From Paraburkholderia phosphatilytica (GTDB lineage: Bacteria > Pseudomonadota > Gammaproteobacteria > Burkholderiales > Burkholderiaceae), in the NCBI RefSeq assembly GCF_003443895.1, contig NZ_QQOA01000026.1, positions 1-64,000 of the forward strand: a stretch of 64,000 nucleotides of DNA, given 5' to 3'. Positions within the stretch are counted from its first letter, which is position 1, and each line of letters opens with the position of its first letter. Positions 1 to 7,791 of this stretch are shown here, one piece after another. Made by a program: the position numbers and the translations under genes. The notes beneath the pieces are model-generated. The model saw nothing but the letters and a program-made list of their open reading frames with translations. It made no database searches and was not told where the DNA came from.

Positions 1-92
1 ACCCGGGAAACCCTTGCCTTCGGCTAACTCTTCCCCTTGCCGGGCGAGTAGAGGACTTTCACCTCCAAGTGAGTGCGCCCTGCCGGGCGCAC
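1..92 (-). mobile_element. Group II intron, 5' end (domain I), truncated by window edge
   Basis: Read on the minus strand from position 92 the sequence starts GTGCGCCC and folds at once into a stem with GGGCGCAC (73-80 pairs with 85-92). It continues with GGAGGTGAAAGTCCTC and then AGTTAGCCGAAGGCAAGGG. A GTGCG 5' end followed by the GTGAAAGTCC and GCCGAAGGCAAGG blocks is typical of domain I of bacterial group II intron RNAs. Only the first 92 nt lie in the window, so whether the intron carries a reverse transcriptase cannot be seen. It begins 10 nt after the stem of the terminator at 99-125, which resembles the target preference of terminator-seeking (class C) introns. Assignment is from recalled RNA features, without a covariance-model search. 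Confidence 0.7.
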
Positions 93-98
93 CCAATG

Positions 99-125
99 AA
101 AAGCGAGCCGCATCGCGCGGCTCGC
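99..125 (-). terminator. Rho-independent terminator of the 77-aa small protein gene
   Basis: On the minus strand GCGAGCCG and CGGCTCGC form a perfect 8-bp stem with a 7-nt loop, followed by TTTTCATT. It lies 33 nt beyond the stop codon at 159 and in the right orientation. The group II intron junction follows 7 nt past position 99. Confidence 0.75.
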
Positions 126-158
126 CAGGTACAGGGGAAACGGTACGGTTTAGCCGCT

Positions 159-392
159 TCAGGTTTGCGAGGCGCTATCGTCCTGCGGAGCGGCGGTGTT
201 GTCCGCATCCGTGGTCTTGTCGGCTTCGTCGTCTTTCTTCTCGACCAGATTTTCCAGCGCCTTCGCGCCTTCGAACCCGCCGACGGCGGCGGCTGCCTTG
301 GTCAGCAGGCCGGCATCCGGGTCGACCTTCTCCGTTGCCTCGACGGCTGCGATCGCGCCAGCAATCTTGCCCGCTTCATCCAGAAGTCCCAT
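159..392 (-). CDS. Small acidic-tailed protein of unknown function (77 aa)
   Basis: I do not recognise the family. Residues 1-50 are rich in Ala, Gly and Leu and could form an amphipathic helical segment (MGLLDEAGKIAGAIAAVEA, later GGFEGAKALENLVEKK). The last 25 residues are acidic and polar (Asp, Glu, Thr, Ser, Gln), suggesting a disordered tail. There is no signal peptide or cysteine. I chose the start at 392 because GGAG sits 6 nt upstream of this ATG; an in-frame ATG 5 codons upstream lacks such a site. A good terminator follows at 99-125, which supports a real monocistronic gene. Confidence 0.65.
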   Translation of the reverse strand: MGLLDEAGKIAGAIAAVEATEKVDPDAGLLTKAAAAVGGFEGAKALENLVEKKDDEADKTTDADNTAAPQDDSASQT

Positions 393-563
393 GATCGTCT
401 CCATGTGGATCGAACGCACGATCGCGTCCAGCTCTTAATGTAGCGGCTTTTATGCGGCGAAACTGTTAAAAAATATTTGGCGCGGCGCACCGGCGGGCGA
501 CGGAACGCGCTATGCGAACGTCAGGCCGTGCGATCATCGCGAACCTGTCGAAAGGATGACTGC

Positions 564-935
564 ATGCTCTTCGCGCTTGCCACGTTGCTGGTTTTTCAAT
601 GCCTCGGTGAAGGCGTGTCGTATGTGTTCAGGCTGCCGGTGCCGGGCCCGGTGGTCGGCATGCTGCTATTGCTCGCGTTTCTCGTCGCGCGGCCGAAAGC
701 GGCGGCGGCGATCGAGCCGACCGCGCTCGAACTGCTGCGGCACCTGTCGCTGCTGTTCGTGCCCGCGGGCGTGGGCATCATGGTGTCGGCGAGCGCGGTG
801 AGCGGCGATCTGCTCGCGGTCGTGGTGTCGATCGCTGTCAGCACGACGCTCGCGATCGCGGTGACGGCCCTCGTGATGCGCGCGCTGCTGCGGCGCAGCC
901 GGCGGCTCGCGAGCGCTCAGGAGCCGCAATCGTGA
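564..935 (+). CDS. lrgA: CidA/LrgA family holin-like membrane protein
   Basis: 123-aa integral membrane protein with about four hydrophobic segments. The family signature is visible: FQCLGEGVSYVF, then LPVPGPVVGMLLLLAFL, then LLRHLSLLFVPAGVGIM. LrgA/CidA proteins are small membrane proteins, often described as holin-like, that work with an LrgB/CidB partner in murein hydrolase control or in export of small organic acids. The ATG at 564 has AAAGGA 8 nt upstream. Its stop overlaps the GTG start of lrgB, so the two are translationally coupled. Whether it is Lrg-like or Cid-like cannot be decided from sequence. Confidence 0.88.
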   Translation: MLFALATLLVFQCLGEGVSYVFRLPVPGPVVGMLLLLAFLVARPKAAAAIEPTALELLRHLSLLFVPAGVGIMVSASAVSGDLLAVVVSIAVSTTLAIAVTALVMRALLRRSRRLASAQEPQS

Positions 936-1666
936 ACGCGCTGCCGCGCCTCGGCACGATCTGGGTCTACCTCGCGGCGTCGCCGCTGCTCGGGCTGACC
1001 ATCACGCTGCTCGCGTATCTCGTCGCGCAATGGATCTATGCGCGCTGCCGTTTCAATCCACTTGCGAACCCTGTGCTGATCGCGGTCGCGCTCGTCGTCA
1101 CGCTGCTCGAAATCAGCCGCACGCCGTATCAGACCTACTTCGAAGGCGCGCAGTTCGTGCACTTCCTGCTCGGCCCCGCGACCGTCGCGCTGGCGTTGCC
1201 GCTTTACCGGCAGCTCGCGAATCTGCGGCGGCTCGTCGGGCCGCTGCTCGTGGCGCTCGTCGCCGGCTCGTTGACCGCGATCGTGTCCGCGGTGGGAACC
1301 GCGGCGCTGCTGGGCGCGTCGCATCGCACGATCGCATCGCTCGCGCCGAAGTCCGCGACGACGCCGATCGCGATGGCCGTCGCGAACGAGATCGGCGGCA
1401 TTCCATCGCTCACCGCGGTGCTGGTGATCTCGACGGGCGTGTTCGGCGCGGTGTGCGCGCGCAGCATCCTGAACCTGCTGAAGGTCGCCGAGCCCGAGGT
1501 GCGGGGCTTCGCGCTCGGCGTCGCATCGCACGGCATCGGCACTGCGCGGGCGTTCCAGGTGAGCGAGGAGATGGGCGCGTACGCGGGGCTCGGCATGGGG
1601 CTCAACGGCGTCTTCACCGCGTTCGTGGTGCCGATCCTGCTGCCGCTGCTCGCGAGGTGGCTGTAG
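932..1666 (+). CDS. lrgB: LrgB/CidB family membrane protein
   Basis: 244-aa polytopic membrane protein starting with GTG inside the lrgA stop (GTGA overlap). The C-terminal half carries the family core: LAPKSATTPIAMAVANEIGG, then GVASHGIGTARAF and GLGMGLNGVFTAFVVPILLPLL. It is the obligate partner of LrgA, and the pair is implicated in membrane permeability, autolysis control or acid by-product export. Length is normal for the family (about 230-245 aa). Confidence 0.92.
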   Translation: MNALPRLGTIWVYLAASPLLGLTITLLAYLVAQWIYARCRFNPLANPVLIAVALVVTLLEISRTPYQTYFEGAQFVHFLLGPATVALALPLYRQLANLRRLVGPLLVALVAGSLTAIVSAVGTAALLGASHRTIASLAPKSATTPIAMAVANEIGGIPSLTAVLVISTGVFGAVCARSILNLLKVAEPEVRGFALGVASHGIGTARAFQVSEEMGAYAGLGMGLNGVFTAFVVPILLPLLARWL

Positions 1667-1763
1667 GGTTGCGAAAGCTTTGGCCGGCGCGCGAAGTTCG
1701 CGAACAAGGTGTACAACCAGCAGGCGAAGCCCGCGCAACACACATTCACTGGACGGAGACACG

Positions 1764-2645
1764 ATGCGCAACGTCGACGAAAACAGCATCACGCAGATCG
1801 TGCTCGCGCGTCACGCGCAGGCGGAGAACCCGCGGCTCAGGCAGATCGTGACGGGCATCGTCGAGCATCTGCACGCGTTCGCGCGAGAGGTCGAGCTGAC
1901 CGAAGCCGAGTGGTTTCAGGGCATCCAGTTCCTGACCGACGTCGGCCATATCACCGATGAAAACCGCCAGGAGTTCATCCTGCTCTCCGACACGCTCGGT
2001 CTGTCGATGCTCGTCACCGCGCTCAACAACCGCAAGCCCGCGGGCTGCACGGAATCCACCGTGTTCGGTCCGTTCTTCGTCGAGAACGCGCCGCGCTACG
2101 AGAACGGCGACGACGTCGCGAACGGCGCAAAGGGCGAGCCGTGTTTCGTGACCGGACGCGTCACCGGGCTCGACGGCGAACCGGTGGCCAACGCGCGGAT
2201 CGACGTCTGGCAGGCGGACTCGGAGGGTTTCTACGACGTACAGCGCGAAGGGGCGCAGGGCAATCGCGGCCGCGGCACGTTGACGAGTCTCGCGGACGGC
2301 TCGTTCCACTTCCGTTCGATTACCGCGGAGTCCTATCCAATTCCGCACGACGGGCCAGTGGGGCGCATGCTGAAGGCGCTGGGCCGGCACCCGTGGCGCC
2401 CCGCGCATCTGCATTTCATGATCGAAGCGCCGGGCTACGAGCGGCTCATTACGCACGTGTTCCGCGATGGCGACCAGTACCTCGATTCCGACGCGGTGTT
2501 CGGCGTGCGCTCGTCGCTGATTGCGGACTGGCAGCGCCATGAGCCGGGCAGGGCGCCCGACGGCACGCAGATCGATACCGCGTTCAGTACGCTCGATTTC
2601 ACGTTCGTGCTGAACCCGTCGCCCGCGCGGCCCGTGCCTCGATAG
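1764..2645 (+). CDS. Intradiol ring-cleavage dioxygenase (catechol/hydroxyquinol 1,2-dioxygenase family)
   Basis: 293-aa non-haem Fe(III) dioxygenase that opens catechol-type rings between the two hydroxyls. An N-terminal helical dimerisation domain (residues 1-100) is followed by the catalytic beta-sandwich. All four iron ligands are visible: Tyr157 (GFYD), Tyr191 (SYPIP), His215 and His217 (RPAHLHF). The full N-terminal domain and the length favour the catechol/hydroxyquinol group over protocatechuate 3,4-dioxygenase; exact substrate is not decidable. The start at 1764 follows GGACGGAG. It lies 97 nt after lrgB on the same strand, with no maleylacetate reductase or muconate genes beside it, so it looks like an isolated ring-cleavage gene. 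Confidence 0.9.
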   Translation: MRNVDENSITQIVLARHAQAENPRLRQIVTGIVEHLHAFAREVELTEAEWFQGIQFLTDVGHITDENRQEFILLSDTLGLSMLVTALNNRKPAGCTESTVFGPFFVENAPRYENGDDVANGAKGEPCFVTGRVTGLDGEPVANARIDVWQADSEGFYDVQREGAQGNRGRGTLTSLADGSFHFRSITAESYPIPHDGPVGRMLKALGRHPWRPAHLHFMIEAPGYERLITHVFRDGDQYLDSDAVFGVRSSLIADWQRHEPGRAPDGTQIDTAFSTLDFTFVLNPSPARPVPR

Positions 2646-2672
2646 ACGCCGGATATCGCGCGATAGCGCCCG

Positions 2673-2888
2673 CTATGCGGCCACTGCGATGGCAGGCGCG
2701 ACGCTGTCCGCCTGCGCGAGAAACCGCTGCAGACGTTCGAGCCTGATGCGGAACTGCGCAACCTTGCATGCTGGCGCGAGCGCGTCGATGCGCGCCTGCC
2801 AGTACGACGTGGGGAACGGGCCGCTGCCCATCTTCGGCAGGATGCGCTCGAGGTGAAGCAGTTCGCGCTCGACGTTGTGATGCAGCAT
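2673..2888 (-). CDS. Small protein of unknown function (71 aa)
   Basis: Starts MLHHNVERELLHLERILPKM and is basic and helical throughout, with an Arg/Leu/Gln-rich centre (FRIRLERLQRFLAQ) and a hydrophobic Ala/Val tail. There is no signal peptide. The start at 2888 is preceded by a GAGAGA purine stretch. It points toward the dioxygenase (convergent, 27-nt gap) and away from the LysR gene. I do not recognise a domain; a small DNA- or protein-binding adaptor is possible but unsupported. Confidence 0.5.
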   Translation of the reverse strand: MLHHNVERELLHLERILPKMGSGPFPTSYWQARIDALAPACKVAQFRIRLERLQRFLAQADSVAPAIAVAA

Positions 2889-3114
2889 GGTCTCTCTCGT
2901 TGTGTGCCCCTTTATGTGTTCTCCGACCGGGGGCTTCGGACAGCGAAGTGCACATGGAGAGCAGGGACCGTGCCATCTCAGGCGTGGCATCGTGCGCCAG
3001 AGCACATAGGGCTCGCCGAGGATGGGAAATGGACGGAATCGTCCACTGGTTTCGCGTGGCTGGCCGGATACGTCCGGAACCGGACATGCGCCTGGTGAAA
3101 ACCCGGCGGGCCGT

Positions 3115-4008
3115 TCAGCCACCATCGCGCAGCGCGTCGACCACGACGGACAGCGCTTTCGAATAGTCGCGGCGGCCCGGATAGAAGATATGCAGCCCCG
3201 GAAAGGTCGGGAACCAGTCTTCGAGCACCCAGCGCAGCCGCTTCGCTTCAACGTGAGGCCGCGCAAGCTCCTCGGGAATGAATGCAAGCCCCGCGCCATC
3301 GATGGCCGCGTTCAGCATCGGATAGGCGCTATTGAACGTGAACTGTCCGTCGACGCGCACCTGCACCGCCCGGCTACGCTTCTTCAACTCCCACGCGTAC
3401 AGGCCGCCGCGAGTGGGCAGGCGCAACGTGATGCAGTTGTGCCGCAGCAGGTCTTTCGGCCGCTTTGGCGCAGGGTGCTTTGCCAGATACGCCGGCGAGC
3501 CGACGATCGCAAGGCGCGCATCGGGCGCGATGCGGACCGCGATCATGTCCTTCGCGACCTGATCGCCGTGCCGCACGCCGATGTCGAAGCGCTCGGCCAC
3601 GATGTCCGCGAGACCATAGTCCACCACGACCTCGACCTTGATGTCGGGATAATCCGGCAAGACCTTCGCGAGACGCGGCCAGATCACCGTATCGGCCGCG
3701 TAGTCGGTTGCGGTGATGCGGATCGTGCCGGCCGGCTTGTCGCGCGCGTCGACCACCGCGGCGAGTTCGCTTTCGATCTCCTCGAAGCGCGGTGCAACGG
3801 TCCGCAGCAACCGCTCGCCGGCCGCCGTCGGCGCGACGCTGCGGGTGGTCCGGCTCAACAGGCGCACACCCATGCGCGCTTCGAGCCCACGCAACGCATG
3901 GCTCAGCGCGCTCTGCGACAGGCCGAGCTGCGCGGCGGCGCGCGTGAAGCTGCCTTCGCGCGCCACCGCGATGAAAGCCAGCAGATCGGAAACGTTCTCG
4001 CGCAGCAT
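3115..4008 (-). CDS. LysR-family transcriptional regulator
   Basis: 297 aa. N-terminal winged helix-turn-helix at about residues 5-62 (FIAVAREGSFTRAAAQLGLS, then QSALSHALRGLEARMGVRLL), then a periplasmic-binding-protein-like effector domain. It is divergent from the decarboxylase-like/cupin pair across a 106-bp gap (4009-4114), the usual layout for a LysR regulator and its target. The effector cannot be inferred. Such LysR/CMD/cupin cassettes are often tied to redox or aldehyde stress, which is context only. Confidence 0.92.
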   Translation of the reverse strand: MLRENVSDLLAFIAVAREGSFTRAAAQLGLSQSALSHALRGLEARMGVRLLSRTTRSVAPTAAGERLLRTVAPRFEEIESELAAVVDARDKPAGTIRITATDYAADTVIWPRLAKVLPDYPDIKVEVVVDYGLADIVAERFDIGVRHGDQVAKDMIAVRIAPDARLAIVGSPAYLAKHPAPKRPKDLLRHNCITLRLPTRGGLYAWELKKRSRAVQVRVDGQFTFNSAYPMLNAAIDGAGLAFIPEELARPHVEAKRLRWVLEDWFPTFPGLHIFYPGRRDYSKALSVVVDALRDGG

Positions 4009-4114
4009 TGATGAACCTCGCTCATAAGTCCTTGCTCATTCTAGCGTCTAGTCGGCTGGCCGGGCGGCGCGGACAATGCATGTCGTGCCGCACAAAGCCA
4101 TGAAGGAGCCATGC

Positions 4115-4441
4115 ATGTCCACACCCCACACCACCGCGCGCAACTCGTTCGGCAGCGTCGCGCCGAAGCTTGCCGAACTGAGCGACGACGTGCTGTTCGG
4201 CGACGTCTGGGAGCGTCCGCAGCTTTCGAAGCGGGATCGCAGTCTCGTGACCTGCGCAGCGCTGATCGCGCTCGGCAAGACCGAGCAGATGAACTTCCAT
4301 CTGCCGCGCGCGATCGAGAACGGCGTGACCCACGACGAGCTCGTCGAACTCGTCACCCATCTCGCGTTCTACGCGGGCTGGCCCAACGCGATGTCCGCCG
4401 TGTCGAAGCTCAGGGAGCTTTTCGCGGCGCCGAACCGATAA
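4115..4441 (+). CDS. Carboxymuconolactone decarboxylase family protein
   Basis: 108-aa AhpD-like all-helical protein. The family core ITCAA-type block appears as LVTCAALIALGKTEQMNFHL, followed by AIENGVTHDELVELVTHLAFYAGWP. In true gamma-carboxymuconolactone decarboxylases this fold acts in the protocatechuate branch. Most stand-alone members have unknown or redox roles, and the CxxC pair of AhpD is absent here. The start at 4115 has AAGGAG 6 nt upstream; the overlapping ATG at 4111 is in another frame. The cupin gene follows after 10 nt, so this is a two-gene operon divergent from the LysR gene. Confidence 0.88.
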   Translation: MSTPHTTARNSFGSVAPKLAELSDDVLFGDVWERPQLSKRDRSLVTCAALIALGKTEQMNFHLPRAIENGVTHDELVELVTHLAFYAGWPNAMSAVSKLRELFAAPNR

Positions 4442-4451
4442 GAGACACACC

Positions 4452-4871
4452 ATGCAACTGAAGAAACCGGGCTCGCAGCCATCGATCAAGGGCCCCGCCG
4501 AGTGGTTCACCGGCACCGTGCGGATCGATCCGCTGAACGCGCCGCCGCCGCCCGCGCGCGTGTCTTGCGCAAGCGTGACGTTCGAGCCGGGCGCGCGTTC
4601 GAACTGGCACACCCATCCGCTCGGGCAGACGCTCATCGTCACGGCCGGCTGCGGCTGGACGCAGTGCGAGGGCGAACCGGTCGCGGAGATCCGTGCCGGC
4701 GACGTGATCTGGTGCCCGCCGGGTCACAAGCATTGGCATGGCGCATCGCCGACCACGTCGATGACGCACATCGCCATCCAGGAAGCGCTGGACGGCAGGA
4801 ACGTCGAGTGGATGGAACCCGTGACCGACGATCAATACCTGGCCGGGCCGCCGCAAGCAGAAACGGAATGA
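4452..4871 (+). CDS. Cupin protein, (R)-mandelonitrile lyase-like
   Basis: 139-aa single-domain beta-barrel. Probable metal ligands are His53, His55, Gln59 and His94 within WHTHPLGQT and GHKHWHG. The whole sequence follows the small Mn-cupins of the Granulicella hydroxynitrile lyase type as I recall them, including the KGPAEWFTGTVRIDPL start and the WMEPVTDDQY ending. Members can cleave or make cyanohydrins in vitro, but their natural role is unclear. The gene sits 10 nt behind the carboxymuconolactone-decarboxylase-like gene, a common pairing. Its stop codon overlaps the first unit of the 15-bp repeat array. Confidence 0.85.
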   Translation: MQLKKPGSQPSIKGPAEWFTGTVRIDPLNAPPPPARVSCASVTFEPGARSNWHTHPLGQTLIVTAGCGWTQCEGEPVAEIRAGDVIWCPPGHKHWHGASPTTSMTHIAIQEALDGRNVEWMEPVTDDQYLAGPPQAETE

Positions 4872-4955
4872 AAGGCCATTGAATGAAAGGCCGTTGAATG
4901 AAAGGCCGCTGAATGAAAGGCCGCTGAATGAAAGGCCGCTGAATGAACACCCGTT
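4866..4955 (+). repeat. 15-bp tandem repeat array encoding consecutive mini-ORFs
   Basis: Six head-to-tail units of GAATGAAAGGCCGCT type: 4866-4880, 4881-4895, 4896-4910, 4911-4925, 4926-4940 and a degenerate one at 4941-4955. The first five differ only at positions 13-14 (AT, GT, GC, GC, GC). Each unit holds ATG-AAA-GGC-CGC-TGA, so in one frame it reads Met-Lys-Gly-His-stop, then Met-Lys-Gly-Arg-stop four times, then Met-Asn-Thr-Arg-stop. The first ATG overlaps the cupin stop codon. The array ends 83 nt before the CheB start. Confidence 0.9.
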
Positions 4956-5038
4956 GAACCACGCGTTCACGAAACCAGATACCGCCCCGGACGGCGCGCC
5001 GTTTGCTCATATTTATCAGGGCAATCAGCGGAGGGCGT

Positions 5039-6043
5039 ATGGATCGTCGGGATATCGTGGTCGTCGGCGGATCGCGGGGTGCGTTCGGCGTATTGAAGAC
5101 GCTCGCCGCGAATCTGCCGCCGGATCTGCCGGCCGCGGTGTGCATCGTGCTGCACGTCGGACGACACGAGAGCGTGCTACCCCAGCTGATGTCGAAATGG
5201 GGCGCGCTGCCGGCGATCCATCCTGCGGACGGAGAAGCGTGGACGAGCGGCAGGATTTACGTGGCGCCGCCTGGTCGCCACATGCTGCTATGGCAGGACG
5301 AGTTGAGGCTCGACGAAGGGGCCGCCGAAAATTTCTCGCGTCCCGCGGCGGATCCGCTCTTCAGGTCCGCCGCGCTGAGCCACGGCCAGCGCGTGGTCGG
5401 CGTCGTGCTGAGCGGCGATCTGGACGACGGCGCGGCCGGGCTCGCCACGGTTCGCGCGCACGGCGGCTACTGCATCGTTCAGGATCCGGCCGACTGCGAA
5501 GCCCCTTCGATGCCGCGCTCCGCGCTGGCCGCCGCGGGCGCCGACATCGTCACGACGACCCAGCAGCTCACGCAACACATCGTCGAGGCGGTTCACGGCG
5601 CACCGCCCAGGCATCGAAGAGAGGGGCACGCCATGATGACCCGGGAACTCGACGTCGAAGCGCGGATCGCGCGACGGGAAATCGTCCAGCCGGAGGATCT
5701 GGACCGCATCGCGGAGCGTTCGCCGCTCACGTGTCCGGACTGCGGCGGCACGTTGTGGCGCATGCGCGACGACCATCCGCTGCGCTACCGCTGCCACACG
5801 GGTCACGCGTTCAGCGCGCTGTCGCTCGAGGACGGCCGCGAAAAGGCCGCGGAAAATGCGATCTGGGCCGCGATCCGCGCGGTGAACGAGCGCGTGATCT
5901 TCGCGCGCGAGCGGCAGCAATGGGCCGAGCGGGTGGGCGACGAGCAGCGGATGAAGATCGAGCAGGCGCGCATCGACGAGGGGACGAAGCTCGTCGAGAC
6001 GCTGCGGCAGACGCTGCAACCCGCGAACGCTCACGAGACGTGA
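5039..6043 (+). CDS. CheB-type methylesterase without receiver domain, with C-terminal zinc ribbon
   Basis: 334 aa. Residues 1-190 form a CheB methylesterase domain with the Ser-His-Asp set at Ser12 (GGSRGAFG), His39 (LHVGRH) and Asp130 (GDLDDGAAGL). There is no N-terminal response-regulator domain. Residues 230-260 form a zinc-ribbon-like knot (Cys232, Cys235, Cys252, His256), followed by a charged helical tail. The family removes methyl groups from chemoreceptor glutamates, but orphan members like this are seen outside chemotaxis operons and no che gene is nearby. The start at 5039 is chosen because GGAGG lies 5 nt upstream; an in-frame ATG exists 12 codons earlier. Confidence 0.85.
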   Translation: MDRRDIVVVGGSRGAFGVLKTLAANLPPDLPAAVCIVLHVGRHESVLPQLMSKWGALPAIHPADGEAWTSGRIYVAPPGRHMLLWQDELRLDEGAAENFSRPAADPLFRSAALSHGQRVVGVVLSGDLDDGAAGLATVRAHGGYCIVQDPADCEAPSMPRSALAAAGADIVTTTQQLTQHIVEAVHGAPPRHRREGHAMMTRELDVEARIARREIVQPEDLDRIAERSPLTCPDCGGTLWRMRDDHPLRYRCHTGHAFSALSLEDGREKAAENAIWAAIRAVNERVIFARERQQWAERVGDEQRMKIEQARIDEGTKLVETLRQTLQPANAHET

Positions 6044-6077
6044 CGGATGCGGCCGATGCGTCGTTACCCAGGTTCCG

Positions 6078-7505
6078 CTAGATCGTGCCGTACAGCGCGC
6101 GCGGCCGGTCGCGCAGCGTGCGCGACAGCACCTGCAGCGCACGCGCCAGTTCATCGCGCGACGTCGCGCAGGCGAGGTTCACGCGCACGCCGTGTTCGAT
6201 CGTCGAGCGGTCGACGGCGAACGCCGACGCCGGCATCGTATTGACGCCGCGCGCAAGCGCGTTCGCCGCGAAGTCGTCGGAGCGCCACGGCGCGGGCACG
6301 CGCAGCCACACGAACATGCAGGCCGGATCGCTCTTCAGCAGGTCCTTCGGCAACAGCTCGCGCGCGAGTTCCTGACGCGCCTGCAGTTCGGCGCGCTGCG
6401 CATCCAGAATGGTCTGCGCAGTGCCGTCCTCGATCCAGCGCGTCGTGATCAAGGTCGACAGCGGCGCGGGCATCCATGCGGTGGTGCGCACGGCTTCGGC
6501 CGCGAGCGCCGCGCCATGCGGCGGCGTGAGCAGATAGCCGACGCGCAGGCCAGGCGCGAGAATCTTCGACGTCGACGCGATGTGAAACGTCAGCTCCGGA
6601 CACAGGCTCGCGATGGTGGGCAGGCGCTTGCGCAACAGCGGTCCGTAAACGTCGTCCTCGATGATCGCGACATGATGGCGCCGCGCGATGTCGACGAGCG
6701 CGATGCGCCGCTCCAGACTCATCGTGACCACACCCGGATTCTGGAGGTTCGGCACCGTGAAGATCGCCTTCACGCGCATCCGCTTGCACGCATCTTCGAG
6801 CTGTTCGGGCAGCAGACCATCGTCGTCACTGGGAATGCCGACCAGTTCGAACTGGAACACGGGCGCCAGCGCCTTGAGTCCGTAATACGTGAGCTTGTCG
6901 GAGAGGATCACGCCTTCGTGTCCCATCAGGCTGCTCAGCACCGCATAGAGGCCGTGCTGCGCGCCGCTCGTCACGACGAGGTTGTCCGCGAGCGGCGCGA
7001 AACCGGGCGCGGCCATCCACTGCGCGCCGGCCGCGCGCGCCCAGTCGGGCCCTTGCGGCGGCTGGTACTCCTGGGTCTCCGCGAAGCGCGGATCGCGCGC
7101 GATGGACGCCATCGTACGCGCGAGCTGCGTGAGGAATTCGCCGGTCGCTGGCCGGTTCACCGTCAGATCGATCACCGCGCTCGCTTCGCTGGCCGCCGCA
7201 TTCGCGCCGCGATGGACCGGCGTTTTCACCGCGGGCATCGCGCCACCGGTCACGATCGAGCCGCGCCGCTTGCTCGCGACGATCAGTCCGCGTGCCTGCA
7301 ATTCCTTGTATGCCCTCGACACCGTCGACACGTTGATGCCCAGTTCGAGCGCGAGGTCGCGCTGCGGCGGCAGCCGGCTGCCCGGCGGGTAGTGTCCGCT
7401 GCGCACCTGTTCCTCGAGATTGCGCGAGACCTCGAGATAGGTTGCCTGCCGCCCTTTTGTCTGGAGTTCGTCGTCGCTGTTTGTGTGGTTATCGATGGCT
7501 TTCAT
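6078..7505 (-). CDS. MocR-type regulator (GntR HTH fused to class I aminotransferase fold)
   Basis: 475 aa. A GntR winged-helix at residues 22-88 (PPGSRLPPQRDLALELGINVS, with TVSRAYKELQARG) precedes a fold-type I aminotransferase domain with a PLP lysine at Lys314 (STSKILAPGLRVGYL). MocR proteins use PLP plus an amine or amino acid as signal and are rarely catalytic. It is divergent from the permease/oxidoreductase/EutBC genes across 286 bp, so it most likely controls them. Known relatives act on GABA, taurine or vitamin B6 genes; an amino-alcohol or amino-acid signal fits this context. Confidence 0.92.
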   Translation of the reverse strand: MKAIDNHTNSDDELQTKGRQATYLEVSRNLEEQVRSGHYPPGSRLPPQRDLALELGINVSTVSRAYKELQARGLIVASKRRGSIVTGGAMPAVKTPVHRGANAAASEASAVIDLTVNRPATGEFLTQLARTMASIARDPRFAETQEYQPPQGPDWARAAGAQWMAAPGFAPLADNLVVTSGAQHGLYAVLSSLMGHEGVILSDKLTYYGLKALAPVFQFELVGIPSDDDGLLPEQLEDACKRMRVKAIFTVPNLQNPGVVTMSLERRIALVDIARRHHVAIIEDDVYGPLLRKRLPTIASLCPELTFHIASTSKILAPGLRVGYLLTPPHGAALAAEAVRTTAWMPAPLSTLITTRWIEDGTAQTILDAQRAELQARQELARELLPKDLLKSDPACMFVWLRVPAPWRSDDFAANALARGVNTMPASAFAVDRSTIEHGVRVNLACATSRDELARALQVLSRTLRDRPRALYGTI

Positions 7506-7676
7506 TCAAGTAGTAACTCCATACAAAACATGGCCGGCAAGCATGAACGGCTTGTGCGGCCTGGCCGGCGGGGTCCCCGGCAAGATACGTCGAATCCAGT
7601 CAATCCCCTGCATAACGCCCATTCTGCCTGACCTCCCCCGGTTGTGGTCAAGTTTCTCCGGGAAACTCCTGGTCTC

Positions 7677-7718
7677 CACACAAAGCAATTTCATTTGCAG
7701 ACAAAAAATTTTTGTGTG
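7677..7718. promoter_or_regulatory. Candidate operator, nested inverted repeat between mocR and permease
   Basis: CACACAAA (7677-7684) is perfectly inverted as TTTGTGTG (7711-7718). Inside it GCAA and TTGC (7685-7698) form a second short dyad. It lies in the AT-richer part of the 286-bp divergent region, 74 bp before the permease start. MocR regulators usually bind between the divergent genes, so this is a plausible but unproven site. Confidence 0.35.
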
Positions 7719-7791
7719 AGCATGAATCGACAGTTTGTTCGGCCACCTCGCCGACGCAACACGCACTGTAGATCAAGAGGAGATGTTCGTG

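Noticed and set aside
2889..3114. Possible extra small genes between the 71-aa protein and the LysR gene
   Set aside because: Open frames in this 226-bp gap lack ribosome sites and have shadow-like Arg-rich composition.
4879..6081. Long open frame beginning with repeated Met/Asn-Glu-Arg-Pro-Leu units
   Set aside because: It reads the 15-bp repeat in another frame and then runs out of frame through the CheB gene with an Arg-rich composition typical of a shadow ORF.
7519..7533. CCAT-ACAAAAC-ATGG dyad next to the mocR start
   Set aside because: Arms are only 4 bp and could easily arise by chance.
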